Below, piece by piece: positions 1 through 12,762 of a stretch of DNA of 64,000 bases. The notes under the pieces were generated by a model, which made no database searches, was not told the origin of the DNA, and saw only the letters and a list, made by a program, of their open reading frames with translations. The stretch's first letter is position 1, and every line of letters begins with the position of its first letter. A program made the position numbers and the translations under genes. Source of the stretch: Epiperipatus broadwayi (taxonomy: Eukaryota > Onychophora > Udeonychophora > Euonychophora > Peripatidae); contig JAQFVV010006200.1 of NCBI GenBank assembly GCA_028023455.1, positions 2,675,738 to 2,739,737 on the forward strand. Direction: 5' to 3'.

Positions 1-2094
1 TATCTATTTTTTTAAAATCTTTGATAAGATTTCCAAATGTAGCTTTTTAATTAAAAAAACTTTTGGAGGGATTAAAATTGTTTTCAATCAAGAGATAAAA
101 AAACCAGTTTTTAAATTAGTGTTGTTGTCATCTCATATGATTCTATAAAAGGACTAATAAACAATATCAATTCAGTTTTAGCTTACAGCTTTTGTATGAG
201 TTTGGCTTTAATATTTTGAAAAGTAGCTGGCCAAATTGACTGCAAAGTCTGGATAGAAATTTTTGAAAAGAACAGCCTGGATAGTAATATTTTCAGAAAC
301 AGTTGAATCATGGCTAGTAGCAGAGTTTGGCTAATAAAAAATTTTGTGACCTAGTAGCTGCAGTGGTTGGTAGCTGTAGCAGAATAGCTAGCTGCAGAGC
401 TAGTTTCCAGAGTTATAAAAAATTACCATGAGGATGTAGGAATGTAAAAAAGCAGCTGCTCTACAGTTCACTAATGGAGTTTGAATTCACATGGAGAAAA
501 AGAGTCAAGATTCTTTGTAATTCATAGCTACAAACGTGTTCTGAGAAAACAGCTAACTTTCCTGGATGAATCCTAGCCAGAAGGATACTGATCAATGCCA
601 ACAACCATACCTGAATTATACCTTCCTGATTATGACAATTCTGGATTATACTTGTCTCACAATGAGAAGCACAGATAAATGTATATACAATATTGAGTAG
701 CATTATATATAATGAAAATGAAATTTTAAATAAATTTCTTTGATAAAAATGACATTTAAATATCTATATATTATAAAGGATAAAAAGTAAATAATTTTGC
801 TTCAATTGAATTAAAATCTAGTAGTAATGGAATTCAAAAATCTTTTTTAGATTAATTTAAAGATGTAACTAATTGAGAGTAACCTCTCATTAAAAAAAAA
901 AAAGACTTTTGAGTTACCTGTCAAAAAAAATTGATTTTTTTTTTTTTAAAAAAAAAGGAAAAAGAAATATTTGTATTGACTGAAAAAAGAGACTAATTAA
1001 TAATAATTCATATCATCTATATGTTCATAGATACACATGTATATGTATTTTATTTATAATTTTCAAATGAAATTAATTATGAAATATATTTTTAATAATT
1101 TTATTATTTTGATAAATTCAAACAAGTTCATTTTATATTAAGCCACATGCCTATATGCTAAATGGGTTATGTATTAATCGTGTAAACCATAATGTAATAA
1201 TTTTTAATTTGTATATCAAAATCTGAAGGAATTAATTTATATGTGCATAGCCAAATTCTACAAACCTTAATATCATTTTTTTAATTTTTATTGTTAATAA
1301 ACTTATGTTCAATTATGGAAATTATTCCAGTGATTCTAAATAGTTTTAGAATGTTTCCATCATTTGTTGCTCACATAATAGTAATGAGCTTGAATTCTTC
1401 TGAGCTAGATTCATGTGTAATTGCTGATATAAATGGGGGTGTATTTTATTGCTTTTGGGCATCCAGAGATGATCAATCATCATCCTATTCTTTAAAACCT
1501 GCACTACATTTTATTTAGTTTAGTCTATTAGAAATTAAGTTTATAGTTGGCCAGTACATTAATGGTACTAATGGCCAGAGCATTAATGATGATCAGCATG
1601 TTTTAATGTCCCAGTATTATTTTTTTTGATTCTTATATATTTTGATGGATGAGAACTTGGTTTGTGCATCCAAATTAATGGTTAAATAATTTCCCCAAGC
1701 TGGCAATGGCTTAATAGTTAGCCTGGTCTAAAAAGACTCATTTCCAATCCAGTCACTAGATGGACTGTTGATTTATTATATTGATGTTATTTAATTGATG
1801 AATCATTCATGATGATGAATGGTTATAATATTACTTATACTTATTTTTATTATTGTAATGCTGATTGATGTATGATTAATGATAATTGTAGTTGTTTTTC
1901 TGATCTAAAATGGCTGATATCACAGAGATTTCAGGATCTCTCTTGAATATATATTATTTATATTTTTTTTTATGTTAAACATTAATTTAACATTTTTAAA
2001 ATAATATCTCAGTTTAAAATTACTTTAATATTTACTTATATTTTGCAATGTTTGTTGTTATCACTCCTGATCCCATCCAATTACAATATATATG
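1..2094. other. Intronic stretch, no gene seen
   Basis: This lies in the intron following the 3375-3166 exon (minus-strand gene). Bases 1-720 are somewhat less AT-rich and contain many short variants of AGCTGCAG and TAGCTG around 340-400. The rest is low-complexity AT sequence with A and T homopolymers (about 890-950). I looked for the next WD40 exon on the minus strand and did not find one; short ORFs at 461-703 and 1291-1518 have no recognisable domain. Confidence 0.6.
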
Positions 2095-2615
2095 TTTATA
2101 TATATTAGAGGGATTTGAACCCAGACTTTCAACTGACACACATGACCACATACATGTGAAAAAAAATGATGCCCAATATACGTATTTAACGCTGAATCAG
2201 CATTCATCAGTCGGTCCAAACCATCATTCCCCACACATATATACAACCAGTACTTGGTTTATATAAGATAGCACATTTCCAAACCCCAATGGACAGGCTT
2301 CAATCTTCTCCACTCTCCAACTCTTCAGCCAACCATATCATTAAAAATCTCATGGCATATGCAAAGCTCTTGTTTTCCAATTTTGTTGACATATCCATAT
2401 TGATATGAGCTGAGCAGTGATTGTATATATATATATATATGGGAGGGGGGTTGGTCTGGACCAACTGATGAGTGCTGGTTCAGCACAAAATATGAATATT
2501 GGAGAACATTTATCTTTTTCGCATGTATGTGGTTGTGTGTTGTTTATATGGGATGGGGTGGATGACTAAAGGAGCTTGAAAGTCTGGGTTTGCTTAAAAG
2601 TATATATAATATACT
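2095..2615. mobile_element. Foldback element, family A copy 1
   Basis: The outer parts are inverted copies of one roughly 170-bp unit. The right unit (about 2430-2610, plus orientation) contains GGACCAACTGATGAGTGCTG, then GGTTCAGCAC, and near its end AGCTTGAAAGTCTGGGTTTG. The left unit (about 2095-2260) is its diverged reverse complement, with GGATTTGAACCCAGACTTTC near its outer end. A (TA)n run lies at the inner side of the right unit. No coding capacity. Family A recurs at 11.8, 15.4/17.3 and 60.5-61.4 kb. Confidence 0.75.
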
Positions 2616-3165
2616 TGTATTTACACATTATGTATATATTCAATGTTTAAACTTTTAATCTCATCTTTAAAACATCCTCTCCATTTCCATGATTTCTAAT
2701 TTCATAGTTATTTTAATTCAATTTTGATTAAAACTTGTCAGTTCTTTTTATTATACTTTTCCCTATATATTACACAACTTTATCATTTGTTTCTATCTTT
2801 TCTAAAACTTCATTCCAATAATAAATCGTCTACATTTTTTATCTCATAGCTTAAATCAATTGATAAAATTAAATTCCTCCCCCCCGCATTTTTTTTTTTT
2901 TCATTTCAACAAAAAATTTTATTAGTAATAAATAGTGATTACATTTTGATAATGGATAAGTTAATGAATAAATTGTACAATAATATTATAAAAAGTTCTG
3001 ATTAACATATGGCATTTGTCTCTAAAAAAAAAAAAAAGTAAACATTTCATATCTTTGTAACAGATCAATAATTTTGATCGACAAATTAAAGAATTAACTT
3101 TACTTTTTTTGACTGCCATTAATGAGTAATTTGGATTGATTGCAAAACAAATAGTTGGAACTTAC
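2616..3165. other. Intronic AT-rich sequence
   Basis: Pyrimidine-rich on the plus strand, with homopolymers near 2880-2900 (C then T) and 3025 (A). Nothing coding apart from the read-through extension just after the donor at 3165. Confidence 0.5.
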
Positions 3166-3375
3166 GTCACCAGTGGTAGAGTCTATTGCTTGGATACACT
3201 TTGTTCCACTTCCACCAGCCAAAATCGTTCCATTCGCACCAAACCTTGCACAATAAAGAAATTCTCCAAAATCAGCATTTGGTAATTTGTAGGTTTTGAT
3301 AAGGTCACCCTTAGGAAATTCTCGTATTTGCAAAGCTTCAGACTTAACCCATGATGCTGATAGGATGTATTTATC
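3166..3375 (-). CDS. WD40 gene, fifth visible coding exon (70 codons)
   Basis: Acceptor is ATTATTGTAG; the donor is GAC before GTAAGT (consensus). The exon reads DKYILSASWVKSEALQIREF, then PKGDLIKTYKLP, then the blade YCARFGANGTILAGGSGT followed by IQAIDSTTGD. It therefore carries one and a half blades: YILSASW...LQI is one, and FGANGTILAGGSG...IQAID is the next. Phase is 0 at both ends. If the donor were ignored the frame would run about 21 codons into the intron before a stop, so intron retention would give a short alternative C-terminus. The next 3' exon is beyond the low-coordinate end. Confidence 0.93.
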
Positions 3376-4692
3376 CTACAATAATATATATTATACAAAT
3401 TTAAAAATATGTATTTTGGGTAAATAATTAATTCTCCACAAATGTAACATTCAAACTGTCTCAAAGGGAGTAACCGATTTGTTAACTCCCACTTATTTCT
3501 TGAGATAGCTAGTATATTTCTCTGACTATTAAACATTTGTGTTTAACATCTATAACTATTTGTTGCTATTAAAATTTGAAGCATTTGCGAAGTATCTTTA
3601 ATCAATATAATACCTATATTGTCTTACGATTTTGAAAGGATAAAGAATATTTACTAATCCCCTGTGAAGTTAATTTTTTTCAATATCCTCATACCGTTCA
3701 GTTCAACACCCAGCATTTGCTAATTCTCCTCTCCCATTATTAAAAATTAATATCCTATTATAGTTTCTCAAAATTCTTAAACTATAATTTCCAAAATGCA
3801 TCATATTTCAAAGTTGTATTCCCTTTCTTTCTTTAACTAGATATATTTTTCCCTTCACATAATATTCAGTGCTCCAAAATAATATTAATAAATATTTCCC
3901 CTTTTTTGAGTAGGATGAATTGTAACTTTTTCCTCATTTTTTAACCTTTTTATCACTTAATATTCTCAATCTTATATAACAACTGGACTAAAATATATAT
4001 ATATAAAAGTTTCATGAGAAAACCTATATCTTTTAATATTATAAGTGTTATTCTATAATGAATCCTGAATATTATAATGCCTTAAATATATATATATACT
4101 CTACCAAACTTTGTTCAAGTTAATATGAAAAGGTAAATACCAGAATCATATTGCTGAATAGAACTGCACTCTTAAAAATATGCATATACAGTTGCAAAGA
4201 CCAATATGCAAATCAGATTCAGTATGTAAATTAGATGTTCTGTTTTTTGATAATGGGACACAGGAATCTTTTCTATTGATGGAATGAGAATTCCTTGCAA
4301 TAGCCCATGCCTCTTTATATTTTCTTTTCCTATCATCCCTCTTGGCAAATATTGTTATTACATTGGAGGAATAAAAGGTGTGGCCCTTAATCTGCCAAAA
4401 GCTAGCTTAGTGCTCTTAAGACTTTCTAATTTAGTTTATTTTGCATTTTCATATTAACTTAAACAGTACAAGTTTGGTAAAATTACAAAATTATATGAAA
4501 AGTGTATATATAATTGGATATACATTACCTTCCAATTACTGCATTAATGGAAATCAGTTTAAAAGAAAACTAAAAGCTAAAAATTCCAATTACAAATTCT
4601 AAGAACAAATTCCAAATCATATAATATTGAAAAAAATATAAATATACTTAATTTACCTTTAATTTAAGATTAAATATAATGTTGTTAAGTAC
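3376..4692 (-). other. 1,317-bp intron of the WD40 gene
   Basis: Bounded by the GTACTT donor at 4692 and the TTGTAG acceptor at 3376. It is simple AT-rich sequence with several (TA)n runs near 3990 and 4090. I saw no mobile element in it. It is the only short intron in the window. Confidence 0.8.
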
Positions 4693-4776
4693 CTGCCAGT
4701 CTAGCGCATCTGGACTGCAAATGTGAGTGCCTCGGACAGTATTAAAAATTCCTTGTTTCATCCTGCTATCCCAAAA
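4693..4776 (-). CDS. WD40 gene, fourth visible coding exon (28 codons)
   Basis: This 84-nt exon was found by looking for the missing end of the preceding blade. After an ATATAATAG acceptor it reads FWDSRMKQGIFNTVRG and ends ALDWQ at CAG before GTACTT. FWDSR supplies the W-D terminus that the AAWDNFLK end of the previous exon lacks, and THICSPDALDWQ leads into the next blade. Length is exactly 28 codons, phase 0 at both ends. It is too short to stand out as an ORF; frame continuity on both sides is the main evidence. Confidence 0.88.
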
Positions 4777-4921
4777 CTATTATATATAATAAAGAACTTC
4801 GAGCTTTTTCACATACTGCATATCAAATATTTTTCATATTATTTGATATGCATTAAATAAAAATGATTGAAGCTGTTAATTTATTATATATCTTTCATGC
4901 CATAAATTAATAACATTTAAT

Positions 4922-5015
4922 ATATATATAAACTTTTCCCAGCATTTAATATTATATAATAACAAGATTAACACCTCAATATTGATTTATTGAGTACATG
5001 AAATACTCTCAATCC
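4922..5015 (+). repeat. Direct repeat, copy 1 (about 95 bp)
   Basis: Shares with 6291-6385 a segment running from TTTTCCCAGCA through AGATTAACA to GAGTACATGAAATACTCTC, with moderate divergence. Copies are 1.37 kb apart in the same orientation, so they could be the ends of one insertion or two dispersed copies. Confidence 0.65.
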
Positions 5016-5199
5016 AAAGCACAAGAAAAAACGGTTGTAGTCAATTAGTTGTCGCACACTGCTTGATAGCTCTGTTGCTAGTCAAAAACCAATAGATATA
5101 ACGTTACTGGGCTAATTTACAATTTTGTTATTATTTATTAAAAACAAATAAATATAATGCTTTCACCTGTTTTTTTTTTAATAGGGATTTACATTTATT

Positions 5200-5431
5200 T
5201 TTTTACATTTTTTAATTACTCAGACATGTCAGTGCATAGTGCTGGAATGTGCACAGTGAGGATCACTGTTTTTTATGATCTGAAGGATCATCCAAAAGAT
5301 GCACTATTCTGATCCAACATTTTTTAATTACATTATACATGGCAACACGTAGCACTGGAATGTGTAGGGGGGGGGGCAATTGTTTTGATGATCCTTTGGA
5401 TCATCCAAAACATGCACTATTCTGATCAAAG
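5200..5431 (+). repeat. Diverged tandem duplication, about 115 bp unit
   Basis: Two adjacent units, roughly 5200-5319 and 5320-5431. Each has TTTTTTAATTAC, then TAG(T/C)(G/A)CTGGAATGTG, a GATC-rich palindromic segment and GATGCACTATTCTGATC (ATGCACTATTCTGATC in the second). The second unit carries a G10 run at about 5367-5376. Each unit has an internal hairpin around GGATCATCCAAAA. Confidence 0.75.
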
Positions 5432-7464
5432 AAAAAAAATATATAAATATTAGAAACATTTCATGACGACATTTTGAAAACTATTCTAAAAAAAATTTAC
5501 GAAACAAAATTATTTAATAAAAGGTAAAAATTCCATTTTAAAATTACCGTCTGATCAAACCAAGTTTATTCTTTAAAAAACAATAACAATCCACAGCCGT
5601 TTTAGTAGTCTCATAGCTGTTCTTGTGCAAAATACATTTTTCACATGATTTCTGTATAATGCTGCTGGGATGTATACTTTTGCAATTTGTTTCACTTTAA
5701 AAAGATGTGTACAGAAGCACGGTGATGGGCTTACAATTATTACTATTTAAAACTACATTAGGTTATATGAAAAATCATTACTTCAAATGCACATGAAAAG
5801 AGTTAGGGCCATTTGAATTCTACACACCCTCACATCATACCATAACGATCTGTGAAGTGTGCACTATTTGGATAGTACCGCGAAACACAAAAGTGGGCCA
5901 TAATATTTGTATGCAATGCTATCTAGGTCTGCTTAGTGGCTAATATGAACAGAACTGTTCTATAGGCTGCATAAACAGAATATTTCTGTGCTTTTTCATG
6001 GAAACAGCAACATCAAGCGGTGTGCGGTGGCTAATCGACAACTACTGGAAAAACTTTTTTTTAAAAAAAAACAACAAAGAACCAAAAGGACTGTCTTAGC
6101 TATTACACCTAAATTCATTTATATAGGCAAATCTGAAGCATTTTGGAAAGAAAGCATGAAGATCTTAAATGGATCTCATTATTTCTTTAAAGCTATATTT
6201 CAAATTGCTTTATATTATTCTAATTGATATTTGTGAAATGTTTCAATTTACAGTATGTCAATATCAAATCAAATAATGTAATATGTAAATATAAATTTTT
6301 CCCAGCAGTTAATATTTTGTAATAAGTAGATTAACATTCTTAACACTGTTTAATTGAGTACATGAAATACTCTCAGTGTTGGGATGTTAATCTAGTTATT
6401 AAAGTAACGATTGGATAAACAATTAAACATGTTTTTCAAATTTATTAAAAACAATATTAACCCATTGTTTTAGGTAAATCACACCTGCCATAGCTTAGAC
6501 AGTGAAGGTCATTTAGAGTCTTTGTAATATTAGTTTGAATAACCTCTGATATCCATATGATATCAGATCCTGCTGAAACACAAGTATATTGATATTAACA
6601 ACAAGCAATTATATTAACTGACCAAATTCAAAAGTTATGTCTATATACACACAGACAAATATATAATTTTTATAACTTATCCAAAGTGTCTAACATTAAA
6701 TTTATTACAACAATTTCAAATGTATAAGTTATCAAAATTACATTGTATAGTTGCTTACACTTTCTCAAGGTTATTAAAAATGAAAGCTAATGTTATTCTG
6801 TTTTGAAGAAATAAAATAAAACCAAGTTGATTTAACTACTGTGTATTTTTGAAATAAAATTTATTTCATTCCTGGAAGCTATTATTGTCTGAATTGGTTG
6901 ATACATAACATCTTTACAGACATATGATTTGGCTATTAATATTTGCAATATATTGATTTTGACATTTTTTATGTGAAGTATCTATTATCTGACATTATGT
7001 ATATAAATATACAATTTTCTTAATAAAAAAAAAATCAAAAATATAATTTTAAAAAAATTCTAAGATAAATACAGACTTATTTCCAAATCTCATTCATTTT
7101 AATTTGCAAAATGAAAAAAATTACTGAATGGAAAATATATATATATGATAAAAAGTAAAATAATCTTAAATTCTATACTGCATAGCAAAAACCTCGCCAA
7201 GCAATTTTCACAGCAATGAAGATAATCATTTGTAGTTTTTCTTTTTATTATGATTTTATCTTATAGGTACAAATAGTAAATTATTAATTTACTTATCTAT
7301 ACAAGAATATCTTCCATTAATGATAGAATGGAGATTAGGCTTTTGCTATATCAACAAATCCTCACATGATTACTATTAGCAAAGTGAGACAAAAGCTAAT
7401 TGATCATAATATTAGTTTATTAATACATTAATAAAATTAACTAATTAATTTATTCATTAATTAA
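5432..7464. other. Intronic sequence with a second direct-repeat copy
   Basis: Holds the 6291-6385 copy of the 95-bp repeat, whose distal half forms a hairpin (AGATTAACATTCTTAACACTG against CAGTGTTGGGATGTTAATCT, 6331-6410). A 79-codon ORF at 5988-6227 has no recognisable domain and is probably chance. Confidence 0.5.
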
Positions 7465-7610
7465 TTCCAAGAGATTATAAAAGACCTAGAAAGAGATCAC
7501 ATGTGAGATGGATGGATGAAATAAGAAAGTGAATGCCTGGGTGATGGGGAGAAAAGAGGCTAGAGATTGGAGATGATAGATTGAACTTGGAAAGACTATT
7601 CACTAATTAC
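7465..7610 (+). mobile_element. RTE-like LINE 3' end fragment
   Basis: Reads on the plus strand as a degenerate RPRKRSHVRWMDEIRK followed by EKRLEIGDDRLNLER, the post-RT tail of RTE/BovB-type ORFs (usually R-P-R-G-R-P-x-x-R-W). The nucleotide sequence matches the reverse complement of 35690-35790. It is 5' truncated to about 145 bp, with stops in frame. Confidence 0.7.
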
Positions 7611-10600
7611 TCTATTAACACAATCAATCACATATTTATAAACCATAGTAAAAAGAAATTTAAAAAACAATAACATTACAATTATGCAACAACAGATAGG
7701 TTCCACAACTTTTGGCCTAACTACATTTAACAATAAAAAAACGTAAATCTTTATTGCAGTGTTGTATTAAACTGCACTTCTTTTAAATGATCATAATAAA
7801 ATGCTATCAGTAAAAATTCTTCTATTAAGCTTAAATTACTTTTTTAAAGCACATTTTAATTGGAACATCATACTTTAATAGTTTTTAAAATAACAGATAC
7901 CTTGTAATTAATAATTTTATAATTAATAAAATTCTTTTTTTTTGCACTGATAAATTGAATTATTACTTACCTTTAAAAGAAGTTACTTTTTAAATAAAAA
8001 AGAAAAGTTATCATCTCTCAATCTTTCTTCTTTTTTTTAAAAAAAAGTATTTGTAACTAATAATAAGTAAAATAAATTTACACTAATAAAAGATATTTCC
8101 TCCTAATAAAAAATTCTTTTTAACTGAATTAATTTCACAATTTCTGTATACGTATTGTAATGGTCAGATTTGTATAGTCAGCAAAACTAGTCTTAGAAAC
8201 CAAGTAATGATCACTAAATCATGTGTCTGTGTGTAACATCAATATAAACATTACCACAAACAATACAAAGTTAAACCTCATTACCTATGCCTCCAGAACC
8301 ATTTCCATGTAACTACCGCATCTGATGTTAGCATATATACCCTTTTTCTTATATTCCACTGAGTCCAGAAAGATACAAGAGACTCTCAAAACTAAAACTA
8401 AATTAATTGTAGTAAACAAGTCACAAATGTGAGAGGTAATGTATATAATAACAATATAAAAAAACAAAGGTGAAATAAAAGTTCATATGACTCAATTCAA
8501 ATCTATTGCATTTCTTACAGGTTAAAAAAAATTAATTAGTGACTATAAACAGCTTATTTATCACTAACTTATATATAAAAGAGGGACTACAGGCTTTATA
8601 TATCTTAATATCCTCCAGGGTGAACATTCTACAATGGTTTCTCTACTAATTAATGAAGAATCAAGCAGGGTTGAAGTAAGAGTATTTACTTAAATATACT
8701 AAATCACAATCGTTAATAGATGACTGCAATGGACTTAGAATTATAACTGGCCACTTACTTGCTACATCAGGCTTTAAAAATACATTTAAAAAATACTAAA
8801 GGGAAGGTCATACCCAAAAATTTCATCAGTTCAGAAGGTCATATGAAGCAACAATGAATGACTTCTAGAACCAGTAACAAATTTATTACTATCAAGAAAA
8901 AATTCATCTGTACTGATAATAATATTAAGGACAACAGTGATGATTATCCAAATATGTAAATATGAGGTATGTCCACCTTCGAATGACCATATCAAGAACA
9001 CTCAGCCAATCCATTTCTACAAAACAGAAATGATCATCTGGCTTGTAGAACAAATATATGAATTAAAAAAAATATTTACGTAAATTATCCAGCAACACAA
9101 TTTAAATAAAGGATCAAACAATTACTACAAAGAAAACAAGCATGAGTAGCCGCATTATAAGTATGAACAAGAAGTCATGTGTTACTTTACTTAGATAAAT
9201 TAAGACGTAAATATTTCATCCAATACAAATACTTAAAAACAATAAAGATTAATAATCCCTGCTTAATTGAAGGGCCATTCTAGAGATGCTTATGATGAAA
9301 TATTTATGGGATTAACATAAATTAAATGACTTATATATTTGTCTCTTCAAAACAAAATATAAATAAACATATTTTTTTAACATTAGCCTTATTTAAGTAT
9401 TACGTGCTGACATTGCACTTAATAAGAATTAATATTTACAACTTTAAATTGATTCAAAATATTTCTAAATTTAAGATCTGACTATTAACACATTGTAAAT
9501 CAAAAGATTTAGTGATCATTAATGTTTAACAGAAATGGTGAACTTAATCAATGAAGAATTTATTAGCTTCATGCTCCCAAATCAAAATGCTTTAGATTTG
9601 CCTATATAATTAGAAAAATAGGTTGAATATAAGAGTGGGCTGCTCTTATCTTTATAAAGTCAAATCTTGCATTTAGATTTATAGAGGTCTCTCTTGTAAT
9701 AAATTAAGCACTCAAGGCACATGTACTAAGGTTATAGCCTTATTTAAGTAAAACTAATTAACCTTATTTTTACATTTGTTTTATTTAAAAAAAAAACCTG
9801 GTTTATTAGTCTGGATAATTGCAAAAGTAAAGTTTTAATTGAATGATTGATTATTTTTAGGAAAAACAAAATTTTTGATCCAGGTGAGGAAGGGGGGTTA
9901 AAACATCTATGCTTCTTTGATTAATTAGCTTTCTTTTAGCAAGATAATTCTAGGAATGTAAGAAACTAAAATATTTGTACTGAAGAGTCCTTTATCACCT
10001 GATTGTTTGAATACTAAACCTATCACTTATATACAATTTAAGAATGACGGCATATAGCAATATATTTGATCATTCTTAACAAATACATGTTAGTTTAATG
10101 TATATGAATAATATTACAGAAAATTTCAACACACACACAAAATTACATAATAAAAGTAAAAGGGAACTTTAAATATCGATGAATTGTTTTACCGGTATGA
10201 TTGCAGAGATCTCATAGTGAGAGTTCAATATATCTGAGATTATCTTCTTGAAAGATTTTAAAAGCATGGCAAGATAGTGTGTAGATATAATTACACATAA
10301 TTTCATGATGCAATTCACACTCATGGGATTCTGGATGGCCCTTTTTTTTTGGATATTAATTTAATTCTGGATACAGGCTGGATATTCAGAATAGCATATG
10401 ATTGAGAGTGGCATAATTGACTAGGTAGTTTATTTCTTGAATGAAGGCATATAAGTGAAGAATTATATGGTAACTATTCGTAATATAATTAAATATAGCA
10501 TTTGCCCAACATTATGTGTAATTTCCAGTTTATTGACTAATTAATAAAACACTTGTAAATGATTAATAAAATGAATGAGAAATAAATTCTCCCATGTAGA

Positions 10601-11837
10601 ACTAAGAATATATAAAAATGATTGTTTTTATATGTGGAATATATAGATTTCACTCTTATTTAGAAGCTTGCTAGATATACTATTCTTATATATACCCAGG
10701 ATTGTCAATGCAAATGGAGATTTTGCATGAATATAGCAAATCAGTAATTACAGGAAATTAAAAGTATATTAATATTATTTAGTCACTCAGCCAATAAATC
10801 AGAAATTACAATTATATACATATATCAAAGTTAATCTATTCATGAAATAACAAATCTGAATATGTTACTAAGATAATTCACAAGCTAGACTATTATATAC
10901 TCATGTTATAATTTATTTATATATATATAGTGATACAAAGATTTTTATAGGTTACAGATATAAATATTTCCTGGGTTCATCCATATATGATTTTTTATTA
11001 TTTTTCTACTGGTAGAACTTTAACATTATTATAAATCATTTATAGTGCTTCTGCAAATAATTTTCTAATATTCTATTTATCACCCAGTTGATTTATAATA
11101 AATATCATACATAGATTAATCTGGAATATATATATATACACACACACAAACACAGTTTAAAATATTAATATATATTCCTAACGATTTCCTAAATTTTATA
11201 AAATTATTATATACATTAGGATGTTATTTAACATAAATATGTAATCAACAAATAGCAAATAACTTTATAAAGATCCGGAAAAACCACAAGATGTGTAGAT
11301 ACACTATAAACAGAACGATACTGCAAAAATTAAATGATTCTCAGCATAATTCTCAGGTTCAGGTAATATGAACACATTTTTGAAAAGTCTATCCACACAT
11401 AATTTAAAAACATCCCCATTGTAGTAAAATTCTATTAAAAGAAAGTAATTATAAATGAGATGTTAATGTTATTGTATGTTAGCTATGTCAATAATGAGTT
11501 TTAAAAATCTTCAACTATCTGAAAAATATTTAGTTTTCTCTTAATTTAACTTTTAAGTTATGATTTCTTCTTACATATGTTACAAGTCATCTCATTTCTT
11601 TTATCAATTGGCTATAAATTAAATACTAGTTAGTGACTGAGAATTGTTTACCTTTTACTCTAATTTATTTTTGTTTATAAATTTATAAGAAGTCTCAAAT
11701 GAATCCTATGTTAAATACCTTTCTAATTAACAATACACAAAACTTAGAAAGAAGATGGCAAGAATGTGACTTATTTTATAATATGTAGAATAGTTAAATA
11801 CAAGTATATTGTCTATACTGAACTTAATATAATTAGA
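7611..11837. other. Long intronic stretch without recognisable features
   Basis: AT-rich unique-looking sequence. Noted only: a small hairpin at about 9631-9651 (ATAAGAG/CTCTTAT), a segment near 10500-10560 (AACATTATGTGTAATTTCCAG) resembling 56435-56470, and (TA)n runs near 10920 and 11130. No exon could be supported. Confidence 0.5.
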
Positions 11838-12032
11838 AGAGATTTGAATTTGGATTTTCAAGTTCCCTACAGATATCCACTCTATCTTATACAACTGACA
11901 TGCATGTTGACATATTTGAAAATGATAAATGATCTCCGATAAACATATTTCATGCTGAAGCACTCATCAGTTGGTCCTGATCATCATTTCCCATATATAT
12001 ATATATGATCATCATTTCCCATATATATATAT
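11838..12032 (-). mobile_element. Family A half-unit, copy 2
   Basis: Minus-strand unit of family A: reverse-complemented it reads GGACCAACTGATGAGTGCTT, then CAGCATGAAATATG, and ends near 11840 in GAAAATCCAAATTC. A (TA)n run and a second partial copy of ATGATCATCATTTCCC follow (12000-12030). No inverted partner is adjacent; foldback B begins immediately after. Confidence 0.7.
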
Positions 12033-12762
12033 ATGAAAAACAAAAACAAGTTATAATCATGTAACCTGCTATCACTTGTATTTATGATCAATAGATGGTG
12101 TTTTACCAAAACCACCGTACAAGTGTAAATTTGTTTACATAAACGACAAAAGAGTCAGAATTCATTATCTCTTTCATTTGCTCACCCTCAAATCAGCTGA
12201 TTTCAAGCTAATTTGCTATCATCAGTGAAGGATAGAGCTAGAAACTAGATCTAAACACTGTCTCCAAGTGTTTTTGCAAAAAGTTTCTATCAGTTTGCAA
12301 GCATGCATTTTTCAGACCGGTAAAGTCTTCAAACTCAGCCTAACAAGCCAGATAGCTACATGGGGCTGATCTCAGTTCAGTTTCACCACATAGTCAAAGC
12401 CTCTGAAATATATATCATTGCAAAAACCTTTAAAGGTGCATTTATGAAAAACAAAAACCAAGTTATAATCACGTAACCTGCTATCTCTTGTATTTATGAT
12501 CAATAGATGGCTGAGTTTGAAGACTTTACCGGTCTGAAAAATTCATGCTTGCAAACTGATAGAAACTTTTTGCATAAACACTTAGAGTCAGTGTTTAGAT
12601 CTAGTTTCTAGCCCTATCCTTCACTGATGATAGCAAATTAGCTTGAAATCAGCTGATTTGAGAGTGGACAAATGAAAGAGATAGTGAATTCTGACATTTT
12701 TGTCATTTATGTAAACAAATTTACACTTGTACGGTGGTTTTGGTAAAACACCATCTATTTAT
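12033..12762. mobile_element. Foldback element B, about 250-bp arms plus an internal direct repeat
   Basis: The left arm, about 12092-12343 (from AGATGGTGTTTTACCAAAAC to GGTAAAGTCTTCAAACTCAG), is the reverse complement of about 12510-12762 with few mismatches. A 65-bp direct repeat starting GAAAAACAAAAAC and ending CAATAGATGG lies at 12033-12098, and again at 12444-12508 just before the right arm. The spacer (12344-12443) is unique. A 67-codon overlap with a minus-strand ORF (12721-12972) is incidental. No transposase. Confidence 0.85.

Noticed and set aside
1291-1518. 75-codon ORF considered as a possible exon
   Set aside because: No WD40 or other domain in any frame and no consistent splice borders with the gene.
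3183-3536. 117-codon minus-strand ORF
   Set aside because: Overlaps the true WD40 exon in another frame.
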